64,000 nt of DNA from JACVRW01 sp963803245 (lineage in GTDB: Bacteria > Actinomycetota > Thermoleophilia > Solirubrobacterales > Thermoleophilaceae). Location of the stretch: NCBI GenBank assembly GCA_963803245.1, contig CAWDLI010000002.1, positions 62,001-126,000 on the forward strand, read 5' to 3'. Shown here piece after piece: positions 9,224-18,144 of the stretch. The first letter of the stretch is position 1. Each line of letters starts with the position of its first letter. The notes below the pieces were generated by a model. That model saw nothing but the letters and a program-made list of their open reading frames with translations, had not been told where the DNA came from and did no database searches. The translations under genes and the position numbers were made by a program.

Positions 9224-11241
9224 CTACACGCAGGACGAGCACCGCGATGTCGTCGCGCGGGTGCCCGCCCTGCGAGCTCACCGCCTCCTCCTCGACGCGC
9301 GCGGCGATCGCGTCGGCGCCCTTGCCGGCGCAGCCGGCGAGGAGCTCCATCAGCTGCTCCTCCTCGAGCCCGCCGTCGCCCCGATCCTCGATCACGCCGT
9401 CGGTGTAGAAGACCAGGGCGTCGCCCGGGGCCAGCTCCACGGAGCGGTCCTCGAAGCTCGGGTCGGGCACCACGCCGAGCAGCGTGCCCGGGGCGCCCAC
9501 CGCCTCGCACGGCGCCGTCCGGCGCGCACCAGCAGGGGCAGCGGGTGGCCGCCGCTGGCGAACCCGAGCCGAACTCCGCTCTCGACCGACTCGAGGTAGG
9601 CGTAGGCGACGGTGCAGAAGCGGCGGTCGGTGCGCTGGCGCAGCAGGGCCTCGTTCAATACCGGCAGACCGCGGCTCGGGAGCCGCTCGCGCATGGCCGC
9701 GGCGCGCAGCGTGTAGCGCGCGAGCGCGGTCACGGCGGCGGCGTCCGGGCCCTTGCCGCACACGTCGCCCATCACCAGCGTCCAGCCGCGCCCGCCGCTG
9801 GCGAAGAGGTCGTAGAAGTCTCCGCCCATGTCGTGCCCTCGCCGGTGGGCCGGAAGCGGGCGGCGCCCTCGATGCCGGGGATCTCCGGCAGCTCGGACGG
9901 CAGCAGGCTCTCCTGCAGCGTGCGTGCGATGTAGGCGCGCTCGCCGTAGAGGCGGGCGTTGTCGACCGCGGTGGCGCAGCGGCGCGCCGAGCTCCTCGGC
10001 CAGCTCGAGGTCGCGGCTGGTCGAAGCGCCGCCCGGATGGGCCGGTCACGAAGGTCATTGCGCCCAGCGGTCCGCCTCGGGCCACCATCGGCACGGTCAT
10101 CGCCGAGCGCATGCCGAGCTCCGTGATCAGCTCGAAATGCCGCTCATCCTCAGCGACACGGCGTATCAGCTCGGTGGGCACCTCCTCCGCGAACTCGGAG
10201 CGCCCGGTGCGGATCACGAGTGCCGGACCGCTCGGCTGATCGGCGCGCGGCGGGTAGCGGCGACTGACCTCGAGCCCTTTCTCGAGCATCGCCGTGGTCG
10301 GCGTGTGCCAGCGCCACGCGCTCGAGCTCCCCGTCCACGCGGAGCACGTCCACGGCGCACCAGTCCGCCACCTCCGGCACGGCCAGCTCCGCGACCCGTT
10401 CGAGCACCTCGTCGGGGTCGAGCGAGGATGCGAGCAGGCGGCTGCTCTCGGACAGGAAGTGCTCGGCCAGCTCGGAGCGCTTGTGTGCCGTGATGTCCTC
10501 GATCACGTTGATCGCCATTCGGAGGAAGCCGTCGTTGTCGTGGACCGGGGTCGACTTCACGACCGACCAGCGCTCCTCGCCGGTGGCCCGCACGCGGAAG
10601 CGGATGATCGCTTCGGCCACGCCCTCGCCGGTGAGCGCGCGGCGCCCGGGCAGCTGCTCGGGCGGGAACGGCGCGCCCGACTCCTCGTAGAGGTCGAAGC
10701 GGGCGAGGATCTCCCCGGGCGGGGTGTTCAGGAACTCGTCCCGAGACTCGAATCCGAGCGTGGTGAGGGCGGCGTCGTTCGCGTAGATGAGGCTGCCGTC
10801 CGGCGCCTGTCCGGTCACTGCGTCGGCGATGCCGCTCAGCATCGCCTGGAGCTCGTCGCGGGTCCGCGTGGCGTCCTCTCGCGCGCCGCGCTCGCGCTCG
10901 AGCAGCTCCTCGCGCCGGGCGCGGTGCCCGCTGAGCGCCACGGCCAGCGCTCCGACGATCCCCACCACGAGGATGCCCACCACGTGCTGGACGGAGCCGA
11001 AGGCGTCACCCACCAGGCCGAGCGGCACCGAAAGGACCACGGCGTAGCCGGCCACGATCGCCGTGCGCTGCGGGCCTGCGCCTGTCGCCGCGACGAGCGG
11101 TCCCGCCGCCAGAAGCTCCACCAGCACAGCCTCTTCGCCCAGCACGAGATCGAGCACGGCGAGTGCCGTGACGAGCCCCAGTGCAAGTACAAAGGTCCCC
11201 CGCGCATCCGGCACGGACCACCCCTGCGAGTTCGCATCCAA
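9224..11241 (-). pseudogene. PAS-GAF-PP2C (SpoIIE/RsbU-type) phosphatase with frameshifts
   Basis: Sensor phosphatase of the partner-switching type. In order: about four N-terminal membrane segments (residues 15-105), a coiled linker, a PAS domain (ADAVTGQAPDGSLIYANDAA), a GAF domain beginning at ADWCAVDVL and continuing in another frame (FELITELGMRSAMTVPMVA), then the SpoIIE-like domain with MGGDFYDLFASGGRGW and MGDVCGKGPDAAAV, later LVFYTDGVIEDR and PRDDIAVLVLR. The reading frame changes near 10300, 10000, 9840 and 9510. The start at TTG 11241 is tentative, and the stop at 9224 is the nearest sensible one. It lies divergent from the metallo-beta-lactamase gene. Confidence 0.65.
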
Positions 11242-11275
11242 ACGAATTCGAGCTTACCTCCGCGAGAATGCCGGC

Positions 11276-12007
11276 GTGGAGGTTTGGGACCAAGATCCCA
11301 GCGGCGTTCGGCGAGTGCGGGCTGCCAACCCGTCGCCGCTCACGCTGGACGGGACGAACACCTACGTGGTCGGTGCGTACGTCGTGGACCCGGGGCCGGC
11401 GGATCCGGCTCATCTCGAGGCGGTGCGAGCAGCAGTGGCGGGGGCGATCGAGGGCGTCGTGCTCACGCATTCCCATCTGGACCACTCCGAGGGCGCGGAT
11501 GCGCTCGGCGCGCCGGTCACGTTGCCGGGGGAGGGGGAGGAGGTGGGTCCCTTCCGCGCGCTCGCCACCCCCGGGCATTCCTTGGACAGCGTGTGCCTGG
11601 TGGCGGGGCGCGTCTGCTTCACGGGTGACACGGTGCTGGGCTCCGGAAGCGTGTTCATCTCGCCCGGCGAGGGATCGCTCAGCGCGTACCTGGGCTCACT
11701 CGAGCGCCTGCGGGAGCTGGATCTCGAGGTGCTCTGCCCCGGGCACGGCCCCTACGTGTGGGACCCGCGGGCCAAGCTCACCGAATACATCGAGCACCGG
11801 CTCGACCGCGAGCGCAGGCTCCTCGCGGCCCTGGCCGATGGCCACCGCTCCACGGACGATCTGCTCGACGCGGCGTGGGCCGACGCGCCGGCGCACCTGC
11901 GGCCCGCGGCGGCAATGTCGCTGGCTGCCCATCTCGAGAAGCTCGAGGAGGAGGGCCGCCTGCCCGCGGACGTCGAGAGTCCGCTCTCAGGCGGCGGCGG
12001 GCTCTGA
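11276..12007 (+). CDS. Metallo-beta-lactamase fold hydrolase (LACTB2-like)
   Basis: MBL-fold hydrolase of 243 residues. The zinc motif appears as THSHLDHSEG, followed by ATPGHSLDSV, FTGDTVLG and PGHGPYV, the order seen in LACTB2/glyoxalase-II-like enzymes. The C-terminal part (RLLAALADGHRSTDDLLDAAW) resembles the winged-helix tail of that group. GTG 11276 is chosen because a -10-like GAGAAT (11264-11269) ends 6 nt before it, consistent with a leaderless message. The substrate cannot be read from the sequence. The 3' end overlaps the convergent transporter by 21 nt. Confidence 0.8.
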   Translation: MEVWDQDPSGVRRVRAANPSPLTLDGTNTYVVGAYVVDPGPADPAHLEAVRAAVAGAIEGVVLTHSHLDHSEGADALGAPVTLPGEGEEVGPFRALATPGHSLDSVCLVAGRVCFTGDTVLGSGSVFISPGEGSLSAYLGSLERLRELDLEVLCPGHGPYVWDPRAKLTEYIEHRLDRERRLLAALADGHRSTDDLLDAAWADAPAHLRPAAAMSLAAHLEKLEEEGRLPADVESPLSGGGGL

Positions 12008-12869
12008 CAGCTCGCGGTGTACCGCGACCCCGAGGATCACGAGCGCCACGCCGGTGACCTCGATCCAGCTCGGCACCTGGGTGAGCACGACCACCCCGAT
12101 AACGGTGGCGGTGGCCGGCAGGAGCGCCACCATCAGCGCGTAGGTGGCGCGCGGGAGCCGGGCCATCGCCAGCTGGTCGGACACGTAGGGGATCACCGAT
12201 GAGGACACGCCCACGCCCACGCCGGCGAGCAGCGCCACCGGGTCGGCGAGCGCCGGGAGAACCTCCCAGCCGCCGAGCGGGGTCACGACCACGGCGGCGA
12301 TCAGCATCGAGGCGGCGAGCCCGTCGATCCCGCTCACCGAGCCGTGGCGCGCCACGCGATGGGCGAGCACGATGTAGAGGGCGAAGAGCACCGCGTTCGC
12401 GAACGCCAGCGCGATGCCCAGCGGCTCGCGCGGCCAGCTGGACGTCGGTGAGCAGGTACACGCCCGAAACGGCGAGCACCAGGGCGCCAAGGTTGCGCGG
12501 TGAGCGCGCGCCCAGCGCCGCGAGCGCGATCACCGGCAGGAACTCGATGGCGGCGACCGTGCCGAGCGGCAGCCGGTCGATGGCGAGGTAGAAGCAGCAG
12601 TTCATGAGCGCCAGCACGGCCCCCCAGGCCAGGAGCAGCCGCCTCGCCTCGCTGTCGAGCCGCGCGAACACGCGCCAGGGCCGCCGCCAGACGGCGAAGA
12701 TGAGGGCGGCCGAGGCGATCCGCAGCCAGGCCACGCCCAGCACGTCCACGCGCGCGAACAGGAGTACCGCGAACGCCGGGCCGAGGTAGTGGAAGACCGC
12801 GCTGACGACGAAGTAGAGGTGCGGTGGCACCGTGGCCGTGACTCGAGGCGCGGCTTGATTCGCAACCAT
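11987..12869 (-). pseudogene. EamA/DMT family transporter, one frameshift
   Basis: Ten-helix drug/metabolite transporter of the EamA class. The first half (from ATG 12869) reads HLYFVVSAVFHYLGPAFAVL, then LLAWGAVLALMNCCFYLAI and EFLPVIALAALGA. Near 12430 the frame changes and the second EamA repeat continues as GIALAFANAVLFALYIVLAH, then LMVALLPATATVIGVVVL, ending in a stop at 11987. Both halves are well preserved, which favours a single-base sequence error over true decay. It is divergent from the Lrp/AsnC regulator, a common arrangement for a regulator and its target exporter, and may export an amino acid. Confidence 0.75.
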
Positions 12870-12897
12870 GCGAGACAGAATGACCGGCCTCACGTGC

Positions 12898-12925
12898 TTG
12901 CGACAGGGTGAAAGCAAGCTATGCT
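12898..12925 (+). promoter_or_regulatory. Promoter of the Lrp/AsnC gene, leaderless
   Basis: TTGCGA (12898-12903), a 16-nt spacer and TATGCT (12920-12925) form a good sigma-70-type promoter. The -10 box ends 7 nt before ATG 12933, so transcription should begin at or next to the start codon. It lies in the short gap divergent from the transporter. Confidence 0.6.
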
Positions 12926-12932
12926 GCCCGAC

Positions 12933-13418
12933 ATGGCTACGAATCAAAGCCGGAACGGCCAGATCACCGATGGTGGGTTGGACGAGACCAATCGCAGCCT
13001 GCTTGGCGAGCTGCAGACCGACGCGCGGCTGTCACTTGCGGAGCTCGGGCGCCGCGTCGGGCTCTCCTCGCCCGCGGTGGCGGAGCGGTTACAGCGCCTG
13101 GAGCAGACCGGCGTGATCCGCGGCTACCGGGCCGAGGTCGACCCGGCCGCCCTCGGCTACTCGCTCAGCGCCGTGATCAGGATCCGGCCGGCTCCCCGCC
13201 AGCTGGCCAAGGTGGCCGAGTTGGCCCAGCGCACGCCCGAGGTCGTGGAGTGCAACCGGATCACCGGCGAGGACTGCTTCATCATGCGCGCCCACGTACG
13301 CGACGTGCACCACCTCGAGGAGGTCATCGACCAGTTCGTGATCTACGGCCAGACCACGACCTCGATCGTGCAGTCCTCGCCCGTGCCCCGGCGCGGCATC
13401 TCGCTGAACGCGGCCTAG
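12933..13418 (+). CDS. Lrp/AsnC family transcriptional regulator
   Basis: 161-residue feast/famine regulator. The N-terminal winged helix-turn-helix reads LLGELQTDARLSLAELGRRV followed by GLSSPAVAERLQRLEQTGVI. The C-terminal RAM/AsnC ligand domain includes GYRAEVDPAALGYSLSAVI and a TGEDCFIMRAHV segment. An ATG at 12921 lies inside the -10 box, so ATG 12933 is the better start. The divergent EamA transporter is the probable target, and an amino acid is the expected effector by family precedent. The stop overlaps the convergent SRPBCC gene by 4 nt. Confidence 0.9.
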   Translation: MATNQSRNGQITDGGLDETNRSLLGELQTDARLSLAELGRRVGLSSPAVAERLQRLEQTGVIRGYRAEVDPAALGYSLSAVIRIRPAPRQLAKVAELAQRTPEVVECNRITGEDCFIMRAHVRDVHHLEEVIDQFVIYGQTTTSIVQSSPVPRRGISLNAA

Positions 13419-13855
13419 GGGGTCGCGGCGTCCGCGAGGCCGTCGAGCGACTCCTTGCTCCAGCGGCGGAAGTAGCTCCGGCCGATCGCGATGTCCATGA
13501 GACGGTGACCCAGCCGCTTTGGCTGCATCCCCATCTCGAGCTCGACGAAGGTGCCGCCCTGCGCGGGCGTGAGGGTCCAGTCGGCATAGGCCCCGGTCAG
13601 CTGGCAGCTCATCCGGATCTCGCGCATGTCCTCGCGGCGCTCGAGCAGGAAGTTCGATTCCACGCGACGGTTTCCGCTCTCGGTCACCTGGGCCCACTCG
13701 TCGCCCTCCTCGAAGCGCTCACCGCGCACCTCGATCACGCGCGGCCACCACTCCGGATAGCGGCTGGGTGTGGCCACGAGGCCCCACACCTCTTCGATCG
13801 GAACATCGAGATGGGCCTGGTGGCGGAAGGCGGACACGCACCCATTGTCCGCCAT
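13415..13855 (-). CDS. SRPBCC family protein (polyketide cyclase/START-like)
   Basis: 146-residue SRPBCC-fold protein. It opens with FRHQAHLDVPIEEVWGLVAT and PSRYPEWWPRVIEVRG, the usual first strand and helix of START-like ligand-binding proteins. The C-terminal helix ends KESLDGLADAATP. No catalytic signature is visible, so the function is unknown. It follows copA by only 7 nt on the same strand and may be co-transcribed with the copper operon. ATG 13855 gives the normal N-terminus. Confidence 0.75.
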   Translation of the reverse strand: MADNGCVSAFRHQAHLDVPIEEVWGLVATPSRYPEWWPRVIEVRGERFEEGDEWAQVTESGNRRVESNFLLERREDMREIRMSCQLTGAYADWTLTPAQGGTFVELEMGMQPKRLGHRLMDIAIGRSYFRRWSKESLDGLADAATP

Positions 13856-13862
13856 GCGACGG

Positions 13863-16100
13863 CTATGAGAGATCGCGCCGGGCCTTGAAGCGGCGCAGGC
13901 GCAGCGCGTTGGCCACCACGGACACGCTGGAGAGGGCCATCGCCGCTCCGGCGATGACCGGGTTGAGCAGGCCGGCGGCGGCGAGCGGTAGCGCGGCCAC
14001 GTTGTAGCCGAAGGCCCAGGCCAGGTTCTGCCTGATGGTCCGAAGCGTTGCCCGGCTGAGGCGGATGGCGTCCGCGGCGGCGCGCAGGTCGCCGGAGACA
14101 AGCGTTAGGTCCGATGCCTCGATGGCCACGTCGGTGCCCGCGCCGATGGCGAGGCCAAGGTCGGCCAGCGCGAGCGCGGGCGCGTCGTTCACACCGTCGC
14201 CGACCATCGCGACCACGTGGCCCTCGGCCTGCAGCCGCCTGACTACGTCGGCCTTCTCCGATGGGAGCACCTCGGCGATCACCTCTGTGATGCCTACCTC
14301 GGCGGCGACGGCCGTCGCCGTTCGCTCGTTGTCCCCCGTGAGCAGGACCGGCCGCAGTCCCAGCTGCTCGAGCGACGCGACGGCTTCCGCCGATGTCGGC
14401 TTGACGGTGTCAGCGACGACGAACACCGCCGTCGCCTCACCGTCCCAGCCGGCGGCGATGGCGGTCCGGCCGTGGCTCTCCGCGGTCCGGCGCGCGGCTT
14501 CGAGCTCAGCGGGGAGATGCATCGCCCAGTCCGAGAGCAGGGCCGGCCGACCGACGACGAGCGCGTGGCCCTCCACGAGGCCCTCCACCCCGAGGCCCTC
14601 GCGGTTCGCGAAGGCCTCGACCGCGGGTAGCGGGCCCTGCTCGGCTCGGGCGGCATGGGCGATGGCCTGGGCGATGGGGTGCTCGGATGCGCTCTCCAGC
14701 GCGCCCACGAGGCGCACCGCCTCACCGCGGTCGACCCCAGCGGCCAAGACGACCTCGAGGAGCTCCATCCTGCCGGTCGTGACGGTGCCGGTCTTGTCGA
14801 GCAGGACCGTGTCGACCGTGCGCGTGGATTCGAGCACCTGTGGTCCCTTGATGAGCAGGCCGAGCTGCGCTCCGCGGCCCGTGCCGACCAACAGCGCGGT
14901 GGGGGTGGCGAGGCCGAGCGCGCAGGGGCAGGCGATGATGAGCACGGCCACGGCGGCGGTGAACGCGAACGTCGCGCTCTCCCCGGTCCCGAGCCAGAAC
15001 CCGAGCGTGGCGACGGCCACGCCGATCACCACGGGCACGAACACCCCCGATACTCGGTCGGCCAGGCGCTGCACCGGGGCCTTGCCGGTCTGGGCTGCCG
15101 TGACGAGCGCGGCCATCTGCGCCAGCGCGGTGTCCGCGCCGACCTTGGTCGCACGGACCACCAGGCTCCCGCCGGCGTTGACCGTGGCGCCCGCGACCGC
15201 GGAGCCCGGCTGGACCTCGACCGGAACCGATTCGCCGGTCAGCATGCTCACGTCCACCGCCGAGGTGCCCTCCGCGACGATCCCGTCGGTGGCCACCTTC
15301 TCGCCCGGGCGCACGAGGAAGCGGTCGCCGACCTGCAGCTGCTCGACGGGAACACGGCGCTCGCTGTCATCGGCGTCGAGCACGGCCACGTCCTTGGCGC
15401 CGAGCTCGAGCAGCGCCTCCAGCGCGGCACCGGCCCGGCGCTTCGCGCGCGCCTCGAAGTAGCGCCCGGCGAGGATGAAGGTCGTGACCACCGACGCGGT
15501 CTCGAGGTAGATCTCGTCGGCTCCGGCGCCGGCCTCGGGGATGACGTCGAAGCCCATGCGCATGTCCGGCATGCCGGCATCGCCGATGAACAGGGCGTAG
15601 AGCGACCACAGCCAGGCGGCCAGGACGCCTACCGACACCAGCGTGTCCATCGTCGCGGCGCCGTGCTTGAGATTGCCCCACGCCGCCTGGTGGAACGGCC
15701 AGGCCCCCCAGAGCACGACCGGGGTCGCCATGTTGAGCGCAAGCCACTGCCAGTTGTCGAACTGCAGCGCCGGCACCATCGACACGAGCAGCACCGGCAG
15801 CGACAGGACGCCCGAGAGGATGAGCCGGCGCCGCAGCGGCGCGCTCGGGTCCTCCTCGTCGGTGCTGCTCGGCGTGGCCGACGGAAGCTCGGCTCGGTAT
15901 CCGGCGGCCTCGACGGCTTCAATGAGACGGTCCGGTGCGACAGCGACCTCGTCGAACTCGACGCTCGCCTTCTCGGTGGCGTAGTTGACGGTCGCGCTGA
16001 CGCCGTCGAGCTTGTTGAGGTTGCGCTCGATGCGGTTGGCGCACGAGGCGCAGGTCATGCCCTTGATGGGCAGGTCGACGCGCTCGCGTGTGGCGCTCAC
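13863..16100 (-). CDS. copA: Copper-translocating P1B-type ATPase
   Basis: 745-residue heavy-metal ATPase that exports Cu(I) from the cytoplasm. It has one N-terminal HMA domain with GMTCASC, then about eight membrane segments. The CPC metal-site motif lies near residue 388 (IACPCALGLATPTALLVGTG). DKTGT near residue 432 carries the phosphorylated aspartate, SEHP lies in the nucleotide domain, and GDGVNDAPAL lies near residue 633. CPC with an HMA Cys pair points to Cu(I) rather than zinc. It overlaps the upstream secreted-protein gene by 4 nt and shares its CsoR-type control region. Confidence 0.93.
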   Translation of the reverse strand: MSATRERVDLPIKGMTCASCANRIERNLNKLDGVSATVNYATEKASVEFDEVAVAPDRLIEAVEAAGYRAELPSATPSSTDEEDPSAPLRRRLILSGVLSLPVLLVSMVPALQFDNWQWLALNMATPVVLWGAWPFHQAAWGNLKHGAATMDTLVSVGVLAAWLWSLYALFIGDAGMPDMRMGFDVIPEAGAGADEIYLETASVVTTFILAGRYFEARAKRRAGAALEALLELGAKDVAVLDADDSERRVPVEQLQVGDRFLVRPGEKVATDGIVAEGTSAVDVSMLTGESVPVEVQPGSAVAGATVNAGGSLVVRATKVGADTALAQMAALVTAAQTGKAPVQRLADRVSGVFVPVVIGVAVATLGFWLGTGESATFAFTAAVAVLIIACPCALGLATPTALLVGTGRGAQLGLLIKGPQVLESTRTVDTVLLDKTGTVTTGRMELLEVVLAAGVDRGEAVRLVGALESASEHPIAQAIAHAARAEQGPLPAVEAFANREGLGVEGLVEGHALVVGRPALLSDWAMHLPAELEAARRTAESHGRTAIAAGWDGEATAVFVVADTVKPTSAEAVASLEQLGLRPVLLTGDNERTATAVAAEVGITEVIAEVLPSEKADVVRRLQAEGHVVAMVGDGVNDAPALALADLGLAIGAGTDVAIEASDLTLVSGDLRAAADAIRLSRATLRTIRQNLAWAFGYNVAALPLAAAGLLNPVIAGAAMALSSVSVVANALRLRRFKARRDLS

Positions 16101-16981
16101 CGCGTCACCTCCTGCGTGAACTCCGCGGTGTGGACGCGCCCCTCGTGCTTGAACTGCAGGTAGAGGCGATACCGCCCCTCGCTCGGGAACTCGGTCATGA
16201 AGCGGACCGTCTCGCCGTGCCCTTCGGGATGCACGTGCAGATACGCGAGGTCGCCTTCACGCAGCGCCACGAGGTGTCCGCCGGCGCCCAGGTACTGCTG
16301 GGTCCGGACCGGCCTGCCGGCGCGGCTGACGCTGAAGCGCAGCTGGGCCTCGCGGCCGGTGCGAAGGGCGCCTGCGTCCAGGCTCACCCGGTAGCCGTCG
16401 CCGGTGCCGGCCGAGGTCGCAGGGGCGTCCAGTGGGCGGTAGCCGGCCTCGCCGTCCACGGCCAGGTCGGCCCCGAGCGTCCGGGCCTCGCCGTCGTGCT
16501 TGAAGTCGGCGAAGACCCGGTACGCGCCGGCATCGGGCAGCGTCAGCCCGACGCTCCAGACGCCGTCGCCGCCGAGCTCGGGATGCAGATGCTGGAAGCC
16601 CTGTCCGTCGCGACGCACCACGATGAGGTGCATGCGCTTCTCGTGCTCGACCTCGAAGTCGCGCACCGGCCGGCCGTCCGAGCCGAGGATGCGGAAGCGC
16701 AGCTCGGCCGGCCGGCCGCGTCCCAGCTCCGTCTGCTCGAGCGCGAGCTCGAGGCCTCCGTCGGACACCGCGAGGCCGCGCACCGGATCGGGGACCTCTC
16801 CGCCTGCCGCCTCGCCGCCGTGCGCGGACATGGCGCCCCCGCCGGGCGCTGCGTCGTTGCCGTCGCGCTCGGGGCCGATGGCGCTTCCGGCCGCGACCGC
16901 GCCTCCGAAGATGACCAGCAGCACAGCTGCGAAGCCCGCAAGCTTGGCCGTCGCGCTATACACCCTGGGGGTATCGCTCAT
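16097..16981 (-). CDS. Membrane-anchored copper-operon protein with two related extracytoplasmic domains
   Basis: 294 residues with one N-terminal membrane segment (LAGFAAVLLVIFGGAVAAG), a Gly/Ala/His-rich linker and two similar beta-rich domains. The first carries HEKRMHLIVVRRDGQGFQHL and HPELGGDG; the second carries QQYLGAGGHLVALREGDLAYL and HVHPEG. Each half has the same HLxVxRxDxxxxxHxHP pattern, suggesting paired His-containing metal sites, and each ends in an FKH(D/E)G(E/R) segment. It is the first gene of the copA operon and overlaps copA by 4 nt. A role in extracytoplasmic copper handling is inferred from position and His content. Confidence 0.7.
   Translation of the reverse strand: MSDTPRVYSATAKLAGFAAVLLVIFGGAVAAGSAIGPERDGNDAAPGGGAMSAHGGEAAGGEVPDPVRGLAVSDGGLELALEQTELGRGRPAELRFRILGSDGRPVRDFEVEHEKRMHLIVVRRDGQGFQHLHPELGGDGVWSVGLTLPDAGAYRVFADFKHDGEARTLGADLAVDGEAGYRPLDAPATSAGTGDGYRVSLDAGALRTGREAQLRFSVSRAGRPVRTQQYLGAGGHLVALREGDLAYLHVHPEGHGETVRFMTEFPSEGRYRLYLQFKHEGRVHTAEFTQEVTR
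16957..16974. promoter_or_regulatory. CsoR-type operator inside the first codons of the copA operon
   Basis: ATACACCCTGGGGGTAT is an imperfect palindrome of the GTATACCCC/GGGGTATAC type recognised by CsoR proteins. It overlaps codons 3-8 of the minus-strand gene starting at 16981. A second copy lies 29 nt further out. Confidence 0.6.
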
Positions 16982-16990
16982 AGGTTCGGA

Positions 16991-17016
16991 AGTCTAACAC
17001 CCCCTGGGGGTATACT
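16991..17016. promoter_or_regulatory. Divergent promoters with a shared CsoR-type operator
   Basis: ACCCCCTGGGGGT (16999-17011) is a perfect palindrome. It overlaps the csoR -10 box TATACT (17011-17016, 7 nt before ATG 17024) and directly abuts the minus-strand -10 box TAGACT (16991-16996, 9 nt before ATG 16981). One bound repressor would block both leaderless promoters. Confidence 0.65.
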
Positions 17017-17023
17017 CCCACCC

Positions 17024-17326
17024 ATGGCTACGACCACCACCTCGCAGACTCGCCCCTACACCGCGACCAAGGACCAGCTCCTCACGCGCCTCAAGCGCAT
17101 CGAGGGCCAGGTCCGTGGCATCGAGGGGATGGTCGAGGACGACCGCTACTGCATCGACGTCATCACGCAGATCTCGGCGGTACAGGCCGCACTCGACAAG
17201 GTCGCGCTCGGGCTGCTCGACGGCCACGCCCGCCACTGCGTAGTGGACGGGCAGGCAGAGGGCACTCCCGAGGAGCTCACCGACGAGCTGATGGCGGCCG
17301 TCGGCCGCCTCATGCGCCGGGGCTAG
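17024..17326 (+). CDS. csoR: Copper-sensing repressor CsoR
   Basis: 100-residue member of the CsoR/RcnR family of four-helix repressors that leave DNA on binding Cu(I). The copper triad is present: Cys43 (DDRYC), His68 and Cys72 (HARHC), with the family spacing. The signature RLKRIEGQVRGIEGMVEDDR is clear. It is divergent from the copA operon and flanked by two operator-like palindromes, so autoregulation and copA control are expected. ATG 17024 follows a TATACT -10 box by 7 nt. Confidence 0.93.
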   Translation: MATTTTSQTRPYTATKDQLLTRLKRIEGQVRGIEGMVEDDRYCIDVITQISAVQAALDKVALGLLDGHARHCVVDGQAEGTPEELTDELMAAVGRLMRRG

Positions 17327-17338
17327 CCGGCCCCGCGA

Positions 17339-17659
17339 TCAGCCGCCGGGCGGGGTGTAGCTCACCGACTGCTTGGCTGCCTCGTCGACCTCCTCGGGCG
17401 TGAGCAGCACGACCGTCTTGCACCGGACCGCGCCGGTGGCGTTCACCGTCAGCGTCACGGCCGCCGCGGTCACGTTGTCGGGCGCCTCGACGATCACGTA
17501 GGCATCGGAGTCGCCGAAGGCGAAGTGGAAGCTTTCCAGCGACCCGCCCGCGCCTTCGAGCGCCTTGGCGACGGCGTCGCGGCGGCTCGAGCCGCCGGCG
17601 CTCCGGATGCCGCTTACACCGTCAGCGGTGTACGTGGCTTCGATCAGGAACTTGGCCAT
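17339..17659 (-). CDS. GYD domain-containing protein
   Basis: 106-residue single-domain protein of the GYD family (ferredoxin-like fold, unknown biochemical role). Recognisable parts are MAKFLIEATYTADGVSGI, FHFAFGDSDAYVIVEAPDN and AAAVTLTVNATGAV. A strong Shine-Dalgarno sequence, GGAGGAGA, lies 4 nt before the ATG, so this gene has a leadered message. It converges on csoR. Confidence 0.8.
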   Translation of the reverse strand: MAKFLIEATYTADGVSGIRSAGGSSRRDAVAKALEGAGGSLESFHFAFGDSDAYVIVEAPDNVTAAAVTLTVNATGAVRCKTVVLLTPEEVDEAAKQSVSYTPPGG

Positions 17660-17731
17660 GCGTTCTCCTCCGAAATGGTTGCGAGTTCGACGACTGTCTC
17701 ACCTCCGGGGGTGGCATGGCAAGCGCGGGGC

Positions 17732-17766
17732 GGCATACTCGGCCGGCGATGTCCGAGGAGAACGTC
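17732..17766 (+). repeat. Shared 5' module of the SnoaL-like family, copy A
   Basis: CATACTCGGCCGGCG, then ATG, then TCCGAGGAGAACGT. The -10-like CATACT (17734-17739) ends 9 nt before the start codon. This is the most divergent copy and lies 35 kb from the other six. Confidence 0.6.
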
Positions 17767-18144
17767 CAGATCATCAGACGCGGGTACGAGCACTGGAGCG
17801 CCACCGGTGAGATCCGCGCCCATCCCGAGTTCGTCTGGGACGTGTCCACGCTCGGCTGGCCCGACCAGCAGATCTATCTCGGCGCCGAGGGTGCGAACCG
17901 GTTCAACGCCGAGTGGGCGGACGTGTGGGACGACTGGGAGCTCGAGGTCGAGGATCTCCTCGACGCCGGGGAGAGCGTCGTCTCGATCGTCCACCAGCGG
18001 GGCCGCTCGAAGTCCACGGGAATTCCCGTCGACATGCGCTTCGCCCAGGTGTGGACGTTCCGGGACGGACAGGCGATCCGGATGCAGATGTACGCGAACG
18101 TGGAGGAGGCCCTCGAGGCCGTGGGGCTGTCGGAGCCCCAGTAG
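17749..18144 (+). CDS. SnoaL-like/NTF2 fold protein
   Basis: 131-residue NTF2-like protein of the MSxENVE family; these have a cone-shaped pocket and varied or unknown functions. It starts MSEENVQIIRRGYEHW and ends EALEAVGLSEPQ. Unlike the array copies it reads PEFVWDVSTLGWPDQQIYLG where they have a DxxLxP-type segment. It stops 1 nt before the convergent acetyltransferase gene. The start is fixed by the shared 5' module. Confidence 0.75.
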   Translation: MSEENVQIIRRGYEHWSATGEIRAHPEFVWDVSTLGWPDQQIYLGAEGANRFNAEWADVWDDWELEVEDLLDAGESVVSIVHQRGRSKSTGIPVDMRFAQVWTFRDGQAIRMQMYANVEEALEAVGLSEPQ

